Shown piece by piece: positions 8,775 through 16,043 of a stretch of DNA of 64,000 bases. The stretch covers positions 1,922,001 to 1,986,000 of the forward strand of contig NZ_CP135164.1 in assembly GCF_001940225.2 (NCBI RefSeq). The letters are read 5' to 3'. The stretch comes from Roseburia sp. 499. GTDB lineage: Bacteria; Bacillota; Clostridia; Lachnospirales; Lachnospiraceae. The notes beneath the pieces are model-generated. The model had not been told where the DNA came from. It did not search any database and was given only the letters and a program-made list of their open reading frames with translations. The translations under genes were made by a program, and so were the position numbers. Each line of letters starts with the position of its first letter. Positions within the stretch are counted from its first letter, which is position 1.

Positions 8775-9257
8775 TTAATTATTTTTTCTGTTTTCCTTCA
8801 CTTGTTCTTTCAATTCCTTCTCCATAACATCAGATAATTCTCTACATAACCCAATCAACTCTTTCATTCTTTCCTCACCCATCTGGTTCAAAACCCCTTC
8901 AAAATAAACCTGCATTTTCTCATGAACACGTTGACAGACTTCTTTTCCATTTTCCGTTAAAAAAACATATGTATTTCTCCGATCTTTGGTATCAACGCTC
9001 CTTCCTATGAGTTCACGTTCTTCCAGATTCTTTAGCATTCTGGAAGTTTGGGATGATGCAATCCGCAAATTTCCTGCTATTTCTGACACATAAATTCCTT
9101 CCCGTTCCGGATACTTTTTCTGATACACTCCAATAATCTGTAATGCTAAAAATTCACCCTTTGATACTTCCATCATAGAAGAAATATTAACCTTCTGAAT
9201 CCGGTGGAATGCTTCCATTAATTCGGTATGCATGATTTTTAAATTGTCATTTTCCAT
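8775..9257 (-). CDS. MarR-family transcriptional regulator
   Basis: 160 residues with the winged-helix core at about 35-110: VSEIAGNLRIASSQTSRML (recognition helix), then EERELIGRSVDTKDRRNTYV (the wing with the DxRxxxxxLT-like motif). A long charged helix forms the C-terminal dimer region (MEKELKEQVKENRKNN). As first gene of the exporter operon it is most likely a ligand-released autorepressor. An 8-bp inverted repeat right at the predicted start of transcription (9286-9308) is its candidate operator. The ribosome site (AGGGG) is modest. Confidence 0.88.
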   Translation of the reverse strand: MENDNLKIMHTELMEAFHRIQKVNISSMMEVSKGEFLALQIIGVYQKKYPEREGIYVSEIAGNLRIASSQTSRMLKNLEERELIGRSVDTKDRRNTYVFLTENGKEVCQRVHEKMQVYFEGVLNQMGEERMKELIGLCRELSDVMEKELKEQVKENRKNN

Positions 9258-9285
9258 AGGCTCATCCCCTAAAAATATTTAACAT

Positions 9286-9336
9286 TGTTATCTATTTACA
9301 AGATAACATATTATTCTTGTAACGACTATTTGTCAA
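9286..9336 (-). promoter_or_regulatory. marR-exporter promoter and MarR operator
   Basis: Leftward -35 TTGACA (9336-9331), 17-nt spacer, -10 TAATAT (9313-9308). Directly downstream is a perfect inverted repeat TGTTATCT-N7-AGATAACA (9286-9308) covering the expected start site. Spacing and symmetry suit a MarR dimer. Confidence 0.7.
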
Positions 9337-9380
9337 TGGGAGTAATTCTAAACTTTTTATAAAAATTATAAAAACAATAT

Positions 9381-9851
9381 TTACTTATTATATAGCGAAA
9401 TATACGATACGATATTATGTGCAATTCCGAAAATCACCATAAAAATTACAGCCACATAATTATGTAACCAAATTGCTGCAAACAGGTAATACAGTACAGG
9501 AAATATTGCTAAGGGCAGAGGAATAAACAAAAAGGATTTCCCCAAAAGTTTCACGTCGCGTCCTCCAATAAAATATCGCATCCACACAATGTAATACAAA
9601 ATCAAAAACACCAATCCCAAAATAAACCATGGACTCTTAAAATTGATTTTCTGATTGCTTACTAAAATACAGATAGCAATTGCATACAAAACTCTTGTAA
9701 TACCCTCTATGCTTTCCCAAATCTTATTTACATTTGTAGCTTCTTCTACCGCATTTATTGGTGGAAAGATTACATACACAATATTTATCAACATCGGAAT
9801 CATAAAAACAATAAACCCAAAAAAAGAAAACTTAAACCGTAAATCACACAT
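9381..9851 (-). CDS. Small five-helix membrane protein of unknown function
   Basis: 156 residues with about five hydrophobic helices (approximately 8-30, 50-65, 73-93, 105-128, 130-152) and short polar loops; no signal peptide, catalytic motif or Cys pair is visible. I do not recognise the family. The start overlaps the end of padR by 8 nt, so it is expressed with that regulator. In PadR operons the second gene is often a membrane protein involved in envelope stress or drug response, which is only a hint. No clear terminator follows before the MarR promoter. Confidence 0.65.
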   Translation of the reverse strand: MCDLRFKFSFFGFIVFMIPMLINIVYVIFPPINAVEEATNVNKIWESIEGITRVLYAIAICILVSNQKINFKSPWFILGLVFLILYYIVWMRYFIGGRDVKLLGKSFLFIPLPLAIFPVLYYLFAAIWLHNYVAVIFMVIFGIAHNIVSYISLYNK

Positions 9852-10341
9852 CTTTCTTACCTCCTGCTTTTAATACCTCTTCTACCTCTTTACACCATTC
9901 CAAATATGTTTCATATACCTTTACTCCAAATAATGCTGTCAACATAATGTATTTATGCTCCTCTTCCAAATCAGGTTCCTTAAGTTGGCTCACAGACGTT
10001 TTTAGAAATGGGAGTTCCTTTTCTATTTTTTCTCCAAACCTATGAATATGCTCCAATGTCATATTCTCCCCTATTTCACTCCCGAAAAAGAGTTTTAGTA
10101 AAGTTTCATACCTTAGTTCATCCTTTACAGCAGGTTTTTTCAGCCACTCCTTTAAAACATCTCTTCCATCTTCTGTAATTGTGTATCGGATTTTATCACG
10201 CCCTTTTTCCTCTAATTCTTCCTTTTTTACTAAACCCTCTTTTTCCAACTCATTTAATGTAGGATAAATACTCCCATAACTAGCATTCCAAAACAACCTC
10301 AACCGTGTATCCAATCTCTTCTTAATTTCATAACCTGTCAA
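9844..10341 (-). CDS. PadR-family regulator with unusually short N-terminus
   Basis: 165 residues. The PadR core is clear: TGYEIKKRLD, then SYGSIYPTLNELEKEGLVKK and a wing (DKIRYTITEDGRDVLKEWL), followed by the C-terminal helical dimer domain. The start codon is TTG at 10341; typical PadR proteins carry about 15-18 more residues before TGY (an ILGLL-type first helix). Upstream in frame there are only about 10 codons (ILES and so on) before a stop and no ATG/GTG. Either the first helix is truncated or translation starts at an unusual codon. The promoter predicts a start of transcription almost at the TTG, that is a leaderless message. The likely role is autorepression together with the membrane protein. 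Confidence 0.78.
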   Translation of the reverse strand: MTGYEIKKRLDTRLRLFWNASYGSIYPTLNELEKEGLVKKEELEEKGRDKIRYTITEDGRDVLKEWLKKPAVKDELRYETLLKLFFGSEIGENMTLEHIHRFGEKIEKELPFLKTSVSQLKEPDLEEEHKYIMLTALFGVKVYETYLEWCKEVEEVLKAGGKKDV

Positions 10342-10346
10342 TGATT

Positions 10347-10375
10347 CTAATATATCAATCTGATATATTTGTCAA
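10347..10375 (-). promoter_or_regulatory. padR promoter with PadR-type operator
   Basis: Leftward -35 TTGACA (10375-10370), 17-nt spacer, -10 TATTAG (10352-10347). A perfect 9-bp inverted repeat (arms AATATATCA 10349-10357 and TGATATATT 10361-10369, 3-nt centre) fills the spacer. The predicted start of transcription (~10340) coincides with the TTG start codon. Confidence 0.7.
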
Positions 10376-10400
10376 GAAAAAAAATTTCACAAGATAAGTA

Positions 10401-10424
10401 AAAAGGGTTGACCTAAATCAACCC
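10401..10424 (-). terminator. Terminator overlapping the end of the HAD gene
   Basis: GGGTTGA (10405-10411) pairs with TCAACCC (10418-10424) around a 6-nt loop and is followed leftward by TTTT. The stop codon (10413-10415) lies in the loop region, so the hairpin uses the last coding bases. It separates the LysR-HAD operon from padR. Confidence 0.75.
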
Positions 10425-11198
10425 ATAATGTTTCAAACCGTTATAAATTCCATCTTCCCACAATGCTGTAGTCACATATTCTGCTGCATCCTTGGCTTCC
10501 TGCATCCCATCGCCCATTGCTACGGAATGTGCTACATACTGCAACATGTCTAAATCATTGGTACTATCACCAAACGCATAAGTATCTTCATGTGCAATTC
10601 CTAGAATCTTGCACATCTCCTGAATTCCGGTCGCCTTATTAAATCCCTTTGGCACAATTTCCATAAAACCGCCATCTCTATGAATAATAAAATAATCCTG
10701 TTCCAATTCCTGCTCTAACTCTTTCTGCCCCTGTTTTACATAATTGACGCAGAATTTACTAATCTCTATATTATCTTCATTTTCACTAACCCGAAGAAGC
10801 TTGTCCCCAAGTTCCTTGCTTATCTGATCATAAAATCTGTAATCCGGGTGAAAACATTCCCTATCCATGTAAAGGGCGTATCTTCCCTCAAGAACAAATC
10901 CTGTATTTAACTTTTTCAGATAGCCGCACAGTCTTTCCACCTGTTCCTTTTCTAACTTGTGATAAAACTTTGTCTCTCCCTGAAACTCTCCGTATGTACC
11001 ACATCCTGCCACTATTCCGTCAAACCCAAGAGGCATTAACTCCTTATCCGGAATAAACACCCTAGTTCTTCCGCTACATATAAACAGATAATGTCCATTT
11101 TCTTTTAATAACCTAAGTGCTTCTCTCGTGCTATCCGGTATCTGCTGTTTTTCATCCCAAAGAGTTCCATCAATATCAAAAAATACTGCTTTTTTCAT
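10413..11198 (-). CDS. Cof-type HAD-superfamily phosphatase (subfamily IIB)
   Basis: 261 residues. Motif I is FDIDGTLWDE (Asp nucleophile at residue 8), motif II FICSGRTR, and motif IV FGDSTNDLDML near residue 215 for Mg2+. The central cap (about 80-190) is of the Cof/YbiV alpha/beta type. Such enzymes dephosphorylate sugar phosphates or pyridoxal-type cofactors; the substrate cannot be set from sequence. It starts 4 nt after the LysR stop, so the two are an operon, but a functional link to the reductase controlled by LysR is not evident. Confidence 0.88.
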   Translation of the reverse strand: MKKAVFFDIDGTLWDEKQQIPDSTREALRLLKENGHYLFICSGRTRVFIPDKELMPLGFDGIVAGCGTYGEFQGETKFYHKLEKEQVERLCGYLKKLNTGFVLEGRYALYMDRECFHPDYRFYDQISKELGDKLLRVSENEDNIEISKFCVNYVKQGQKELEQELEQDYFIIHRDGGFMEIVPKGFNKATGIQEMCKILGIAHEDTYAFGDSTNDLDMLQYVAHSVAMGDGMQEAKDAAEYVTTALWEDGIYNGLKHYGLI

Positions 11199-11201
11199 TT
11201 G

Positions 11202-12098
11202 CTATCCTCTCCATCTCTCAAAGTACTTGCTTATTGTATCATATTTTTTCGAAAAAATGCTATTTTTTAAATACACAAAGTTAAATTCTCTCTGAATCAC
11301 AAAATCTTCTACCGGTATCTCAAAAATTCTTTCTAGCTCTAAATCTTCTTCCACTACCGCTTTATACAAAAAACTAATGCCACATTCTGCCATTACAAGT
11401 TTACGGATTGTCTCCATATTAGAAACCTCCAATACCCCTGCAAACTTATCTACAGACTGTTTATGCTCTTTTAAAAATTGTTCTAAAATCCCTCTGGTTC
11501 CGGACCCTTCTTCTCTTACAATAAGCCGCTCTTTCATTAATTCTTCCACGGATACATATCTTTTCTCCTTATGTTTTTCATAAAAATCCCTTCCACACAC
11601 ACCGATGTATTTTTCTTCTGAAATCCTGTGATATTCATAAGCACTTTTGTCGAATCTTCCCTCTATTACAGCAAATTCTATCTCGCCAGCCTCCAACATT
11701 TTCAGCAATATTTCTGTATTCTGAACCGTCACTGATATATCTGTTTCGGGAAAATCTTTTAAATATTCCGGTAACACCACAGGCACTACAAACTCTCCTA
11801 CCGTAAGTGTAGCACCAAATCGAATGGTTTTCTTCTCTTGAACACTATCCCTTAGTTCTTTATGAATCTGCTGCTCATCCACACACATAGCCGATGCCAT
11901 CTGCCGTAAAAGTTCTCCCTGCCTGGTCGGAAACATCTTCTTCCCTTTCATTTCAAATAATTTAACTTCATAAATCTCCTCCAGATAATGAATCTGTTGT
12001 GTCACTGCCGGCTGGGTAATATGAAGGTTTTCAGCAGTTCTGGTATAATTTAAAGTTTTACATACATCCAAAAATGTATATATCCTATTATCTATCAT
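11202..12098 (-). CDS. LysR-family regulator, divergent from the siroheme reductase
   Basis: About 298 residues. The N-terminal winged HTH is FLDVCKTLNYTRTAENLHIT then QPAVTQQIHYLEE; residues ~90-295 are the two-lobed periplasmic-binding-like effector domain (IRFGATLTVGEFVVPVVLPE). I prefer ATG 12098 over 12104 because AGGAG is 8 nt from the former and only 2 nt from the latter. It is transcribed away from the nitrite/sulfite reductase gene across a 156-nt gap that holds a 16-bp perfect palindrome, the classical arrangement for a LysR activator of a divergent target. The effector is unknown; CysB/CysL-type sulfur or nitrogen signals are reasonable guesses. Confidence 0.87.
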   Translation of the reverse strand: MIDNRIYTFLDVCKTLNYTRTAENLHITQPAVTQQIHYLEEIYEVKLFEMKGKKMFPTRQGELLRQMASAMCVDEQQIHKELRDSVQEKKTIRFGATLTVGEFVVPVVLPEYLKDFPETDISVTVQNTEILLKMLEAGEIEFAVIEGRFDKSAYEYHRISEEKYIGVCGRDFYEKHKEKRYVSVEELMKERLIVREEGSGTRGILEQFLKEHKQSVDKFAGVLEVSNMETIRKLVMAECGISFLYKAVVEEDLELERIFEIPVEDFVIQREFNFVYLKNSIFSKKYDTISKYFERWRG

Positions 12099-12148
12099 TT
12101 TCATCGCTCCTTATCCTGACTTCCTAATCATAACATATTTTTATTATT

Positions 12149-12164
12149 TTATAAATATTTATAA
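12149..12164. promoter_or_regulatory. 16-bp palindrome in the LysR/reductase divergent region
   Basis: TTATAAATATTTATAA is a perfect palindrome midway between the divergent genes and contains a T-N11-A-type core. It is a candidate LysR site. The region is very AT-rich, so chance palindromes are more likely here. No confident -35/-10 pair for the reductase was found. Confidence 0.45.
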
Positions 12165-12254
12165 TTTCATTTTATGCATTATTCATGCTACTATATCAAT
12201 AGAATAAGAAAACAAACTTTTGCAAATACTATTATTATTTTTCAGGAGGTTATC

Positions 12255-13790
12255 ATGGTAAAGGATTATGTAGCAGAGTTCCGCGAGGATTTAAAAGAAT
12301 TTCATGAAATGACACAGAAATTTTATAAAAAGGAAATTACGGTTCCACAATATAAGGGATTTTCCGGTGGATTCGGTAGTTATGCACAGCGGGGTGGCAA
12401 AGCCAGTATGCTACGTCTGCGTCTTACAGGTGGTGAAGTAGATAAAGAGCAGCTTTCCTTCATTGCTGACAGCATCGAAAAATACAATATCAATCTGGCG
12501 CATCTTACCACCTGCGAAAGCATTCAACTTCATAACTTAAATGAATTACAGGTATGTTCCTTGATTGAAGAGGCCTTTGACCATGGTATTATTACCCGTG
12601 GAGGCGGGGGAGACTTTCCACGCAATGTAATGTGCTCACCTCTTTCCGGAGTACAAACAGACGAATATCTCGATGTGCTTCCCTATGCAAAAGCTGCCGG
12701 AGATTATCTCCTTGGCTTCATTAAAACGGTAAAACTGCCTCGAAAATTAAAAGTATGTTTTTCCAATGGTATTGATAACAGCATCCATGCTACTTTCCGT
12801 GATTTAGGATTTGTCGCTGAAAAGGATGGCACATTCACTGTCTACAGTGCCGGCGGACTTGGACGTAATCCTCGTATGGGTGCAAAAGTTGCAGAACATG
12901 TAGAACCTTCTAAAATTCTATATTATATCAAGGCAATGGTAGAGACTTTTATTGCTTATGGAAATTACGAAAATCGTGCTGCTGCAAGAACTCGTTTCAT
13001 GCAGGAAACCCTTGGTACAGATGGCTATATCAAGGCTTATCAGGAAAAACTGACACAAGTTCTTGCTACTGAAAAACTGGATATTGAAATCACTCCCTCT
13101 ACTGTTGCAAAGACTGGTGAAGGCAACATTAGCCACCCAAGAGCAATTGCACAAAAACAGCCGGGACTTTACGCAGTTGCTTATCATCCTCTTGGTGGCA
13201 ATCCTGACCCTGAATTCTTCCGTAATCTCTCTAATACTATAAAGGATATGGAAGATGTAAAAGTACGAATTGCACCGGATGAAAGCCTTTACATTATCAA
13301 TCTGACTGCTTCCGAAGCAGAAAAAATACTTGCCTTGACGAATGACGGTGCCAACACTTTATTCGAGACCTCTGTTGCCTGCATTGGTGCTTCTATCTGC
13401 CAGGTAGGCGCCAGAGATTCCCAAGGTCTTTTAGACGCATGCATTAAACGTGTTCGTCAGGAGAACTTTATGAATGGGGTGCTTCCTAAAATTCACATTT
13501 CCGGATGTCCTTCTTCCTGTTCTGCTCACCAGATTGGTGCCTTAGGCTTCCGTGGCGGTGTAAAACAGACTCCTGACGGTCCAAAACCTGCCTTTGCTGT
13601 ATATGAAAAAGGCTCTGACTCCTTTGGAACTGAAACTTTCGGTACAGACTTGGGGGTTATGTTAGAAGAAGAAATTCCTGAATTTCTTGTGGAGCTTGGA
13701 AAAGCCATTACTGCTGTCGGAACTACTTATGATTCTTTCGCAAAAAATAATCGCGATGCATTTATGGCCATTGTTGAGAAATATATCTAA
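12255..13790 (+). CDS. Siroheme [4Fe-4S] nitrite/sulfite reductase
   Basis: 511 residues from ATG 12255, which has an AGGAGG site 6-7 nt upstream; an upstream in-frame ATG at 12174 has none. The protein has the duplicated ferredoxin-like plus hemoprotein half-domains of the family. Cluster ligands are visible as C-x5-C (ACIGASICQ, about residue 380) and C-x3-C (SGCPSSCSAH, about residue 420), which bind the [4Fe-4S] bridged to siroheme. The conserved GRNPRMG region is near residue 200. It catalyses six-electron reduction of sulfite to sulfide or nitrite to ammonia; sequence alone does not decide which. A nearby glutamate synthase operon would use ammonia but is a separate transcription unit. 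One of only two rightward genes in the window. Confidence 0.9.
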   Translation: MVKDYVAEFREDLKEFHEMTQKFYKKEITVPQYKGFSGGFGSYAQRGGKASMLRLRLTGGEVDKEQLSFIADSIEKYNINLAHLTTCESIQLHNLNELQVCSLIEEAFDHGIITRGGGGDFPRNVMCSPLSGVQTDEYLDVLPYAKAAGDYLLGFIKTVKLPRKLKVCFSNGIDNSIHATFRDLGFVAEKDGTFTVYSAGGLGRNPRMGAKVAEHVEPSKILYYIKAMVETFIAYGNYENRAAARTRFMQETLGTDGYIKAYQEKLTQVLATEKLDIEITPSTVAKTGEGNISHPRAIAQKQPGLYAVAYHPLGGNPDPEFFRNLSNTIKDMEDVKVRIAPDESLYIINLTASEAEKILALTNDGANTLFETSVACIGASICQVGARDSQGLLDACIKRVRQENFMNGVLPKIHISGCPSSCSAHQIGALGFRGGVKQTPDGPKPAFAVYEKGSDSFGTETFGTDLGVMLEEEIPEFLVELGKAITAVGTTYDSFAKNNRDAFMAIVEKYI

Positions 13791-13795
13791 ATCAA

Positions 13796-13850
13796 AAAGG
13801 GTATCCTTGCCATTTGTTTTACATACAACATCTGACTTAGGATACCCTTT
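13796..13850. terminator. Bidirectional terminator between reductase and rubrerythrin
   Basis: A 12-bp perfect stem, AAAGGGTATCCT (13796-13807) with AGGATACCCTTT (13839-13850) and a 31-nt loop, lies between the convergent genes; the A-tract and T-tract serve both directions. Confidence 0.75.
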
Positions 13851-13877
13851 CTTGTACTACTTTCTATTCTATTTTTT

Positions 13878-14417
13878 CTAATAATTCTCTGCCTTCACCT
13901 GGAAATATGCCTGTGGATGATTACATACCGGGCAAACCTCCGGTGCCTTCTTACCAATGCAGATATGTCCGCAGTTGGTACACTGCCAGATAACATCTCC
14001 ATCTTTTGAAAATACTAAATCCCCTTGAATATTTGCCAGAAGCTTACGGTATCTTTCTTCATGTTCTTTTTCAATAGCAGCTACTCCTTCAAATAAGTCT
14101 GCAATCTCATCAAATCCTTCTTCTCTTGCTTCTTTTGCAAAGGTTGCATACATATCTGTCCATTCGTAGTTTTCACCATTTGCTGCCTCTACTAAGTTCT
14201 CCGGGGTACTCTTGATCGCCCCACCATTTAACAGCTTATACCACATCTTCGCATGTTCTTTTTCGTTATTTGCAGTTTCTTCAAAAATATTAGCAATCTG
14301 AACATAACCATCCTTTTTGGCCTTACTTGCAAAATAAGTATACTTATTTCTTGCCTCTGATTCTCCTGCAAACGCAGTCTTTAAATTTGCCTCTGTCTTG
14401 CTGCCTTTTAATTCCAT
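13878..14417 (-). CDS. Rubrerythrin
   Basis: 179 residues from ATG 14417 (GGAGGAAGG upstream; an earlier ATG at 14456 lacks a site). The N-terminal ferritin-like four-helix domain carries the diiron ligands: [25 protein letters not shown] and [13 protein letters not shown]. The C-terminal rubredoxin domain has [10 protein letters not shown] and CPVCNHP, binding one Fe(Cys)4. It reduces hydrogen peroxide with electrons from rubredoxin or ferredoxin in anaerobes. It appears monocistronic: a 20-bp hairpin precedes it and a terminator follows. No PerR box was recognised. Confidence 0.95.
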   Translation of the reverse strand: MELKGSKTEANLKTAFAGESEARNKYTYFASKAKKDGYVQIANIFEETANNEKEHAKMWYKLLNGGAIKSTPENLVEAANGENYEWTDMYATFAKEAREEGFDEIADLFEGVAAIEKEHEERYRKLLANIQGDLVFSKDGDVIWQCTNCGHICIGKKAPEVCPVCNHPQAYFQVKAENY

Positions 14418-14461
14418 AAGTCCTTCCTCCTTTATAGTAATTCCCATTTCAACCAATACAC

Positions 14462-14508
14462 AAAAATGGTTTAATATTAGTAACTTTCACTAATATTAAA
14501 CCATTTTT
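14462..14508 (-). terminator. Strong hairpin terminator after gltD
   Basis: A 20-bp perfect inverted repeat (arms 14462-14481 and 14489-14508, 7-nt loop) with flanking A/T tracts lies 30 nt past the gltD stop. It insulates the rubrerythrin gene from the glutamate synthase operon. Confidence 0.88.
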
Positions 14509-14538
14509 TCTTTTACTTGTCAACAATGTGCACAATCG

Positions 14539-16029
14539 TTATGCTTTCAGATTTGTATATCCCATTAAGCTTGCATCCACTTCGCGTGCAACCTCACGTC
14601 CTTCATGAATTGCCCATACGACCAGAGACTGTCCTCTATGCATATCTCCTGCAGTAAATACATTTTTTACATTTGTCTCATACTGTTCTTTTGCAGTTTC
14701 CACGTTAGTTCTTTCATTTAGCTTCAATCCAAATGCATCTGCAACATACTTCTCTGTTCCTAAGAATCCAGCTGCAATGAGTACCATATCTGCTTCCATT
14801 TTAGTTTCAGAACCAGGTACTTCTACCATCATCATACGTCCGGTCTTTTCATCCTTCTTGCTCTCTAACTTTACAATTACAAGACCACTTAAGTTACCAT
14901 TCTTATCCTTTAAGAATTCTTTTACAGTAGTCTGATAGATTCTTGGATCATTGCCGAATACTGCAATAGCTTCTTCCTGACCATAATCTGTCTTGCAGAC
15001 CTTTGGCCACTCTGGCCATGGATTGTTCTCTGCGCGGCTATCCGGCAGCTTTGGCATCATCTCTAACTGTACTACAGATGCTGCACCATGACGGATGGAA
15101 GTACCCACACAGTCATTTCCGGTATCTCCACCACCGATGATTACTACTTTCTTACCTTTTGCAGAAATATATTTGTTATCCTTAAGGTTAGAATCTAGCA
15201 AGCTCTTTGTTGTTGCTGCAAGGAAATCCACTGCAAAGTAAATACCCTTTGCATCACGTCCCGGAGCCTTGATATCTCTTGGATTTTTTGCACCACATGC
15301 TAAAATCACACGATCATAGTCCTTCAATAACTTTGCAGCCTTAATGTCTTTTCCTACATTCACACCTGTGATGAATTCAATACCTTCTTCCTTCATCACA
15401 TTGATTTTACGGTCAATTATCTGTTTTTCCAATTTCATATTTGGAATACCATACATCAAAAGTCCACCTACACGGTCATCTCTTTCATATACAGTTACAG
15501 AATGTCCACGTTTATTCAGCTGGTCTGCTGCTGCAAGTCCGGCAGGACCCGAACCAATAACCGCTACCTTCTTGCCGGTTCTTACCTTTGGTGGTTTTGC
15601 TGCTGCATATCCCTGTTCGTACGCATTTTCAATGATTCCATGCTCATTTTCCTTTACGGAAACAGATTCACCGTAATGTCCGCAGGTACACGCTGCCTCA
15701 CAAAGTGCCGGACATACTCTTGAAGTAAATTCCGGGAAGTTATTTGTTTTTGTAAGACGGTTATAAGCCTGCTCCCAATTTCCTGTGTATACCAGATCAT
15801 TCCATTCCGGTACCAGATTGTGTAATGGGCAGCCGGAGGTCATTCCCATGATCTCCATGCCTGCCTGGCAGAAAGGTACACCACATGCCATACAACGTGC
15901 ACCCTGCTTCTGCTGCTCTTCCTTTGACAGAGGGGTATGGAACTCGTTAAAGTTCTTAATACGCTCTTTTGGTGCTACCGCCTCTGCTGTCTGTCTATTA
16001 TATTCCATAAATCCTGTTGGTTTTCCCAT
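14539..16029 (-). CDS. gltD: Glutamate synthase (NADPH) small chain
   Basis: 496 residues. The N-terminal Cys-rich region for two [4Fe-4S] clusters is visible (CMACGVPFCQ, then CPALCEAACTCG). FAD site: VAVIGSGPAGLAAA (~152-165), with the downstream ERDDRVGGLLMYGIP. NADPH site: VVIIGGGDTGNDCVG. It passes electrons from NADPH through FAD and Fe-S clusters to the large subunit, in the glutamine + 2-oxoglutarate to two glutamate reaction. It starts 14 nt after gltB ends. Full length; ends at a strong terminator. Confidence 0.95.
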   Translation of the reverse strand: MGKPTGFMEYNRQTAEAVAPKERIKNFNEFHTPLSKEEQQKQGARCMACGVPFCQAGMEIMGMTSGCPLHNLVPEWNDLVYTGNWEQAYNRLTKTNNFPEFTSRVCPALCEAACTCGHYGESVSVKENEHGIIENAYEQGYAAAKPPKVRTGKKVAVIGSGPAGLAAADQLNKRGHSVTVYERDDRVGGLLMYGIPNMKLEKQIIDRKINVMKEEGIEFITGVNVGKDIKAAKLLKDYDRVILACGAKNPRDIKAPGRDAKGIYFAVDFLAATTKSLLDSNLKDNKYISAKGKKVVIIGGGDTGNDCVGTSIRHGAASVVQLEMMPKLPDSRAENNPWPEWPKVCKTDYGQEEAIAVFGNDPRIYQTTVKEFLKDKNGNLSGLVIVKLESKKDEKTGRMMMVEVPGSETKMEADMVLIAAGFLGTEKYVADAFGLKLNERTNVETAKEQYETNVKNVFTAGDMHRGQSLVVWAIHEGREVAREVDASLMGYTNLKA

Positions 16030-16043
16030 TTTGCGTTCCCTCC

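Noticed and set aside
12174..12254. Upstream in-frame start for the siroheme reductase (27 extra codons)
   Set aside because: The extra residues do not resemble the family, lie in the promoter region and lack a ribosome site, whereas ATG 12255 has AGGAGG.
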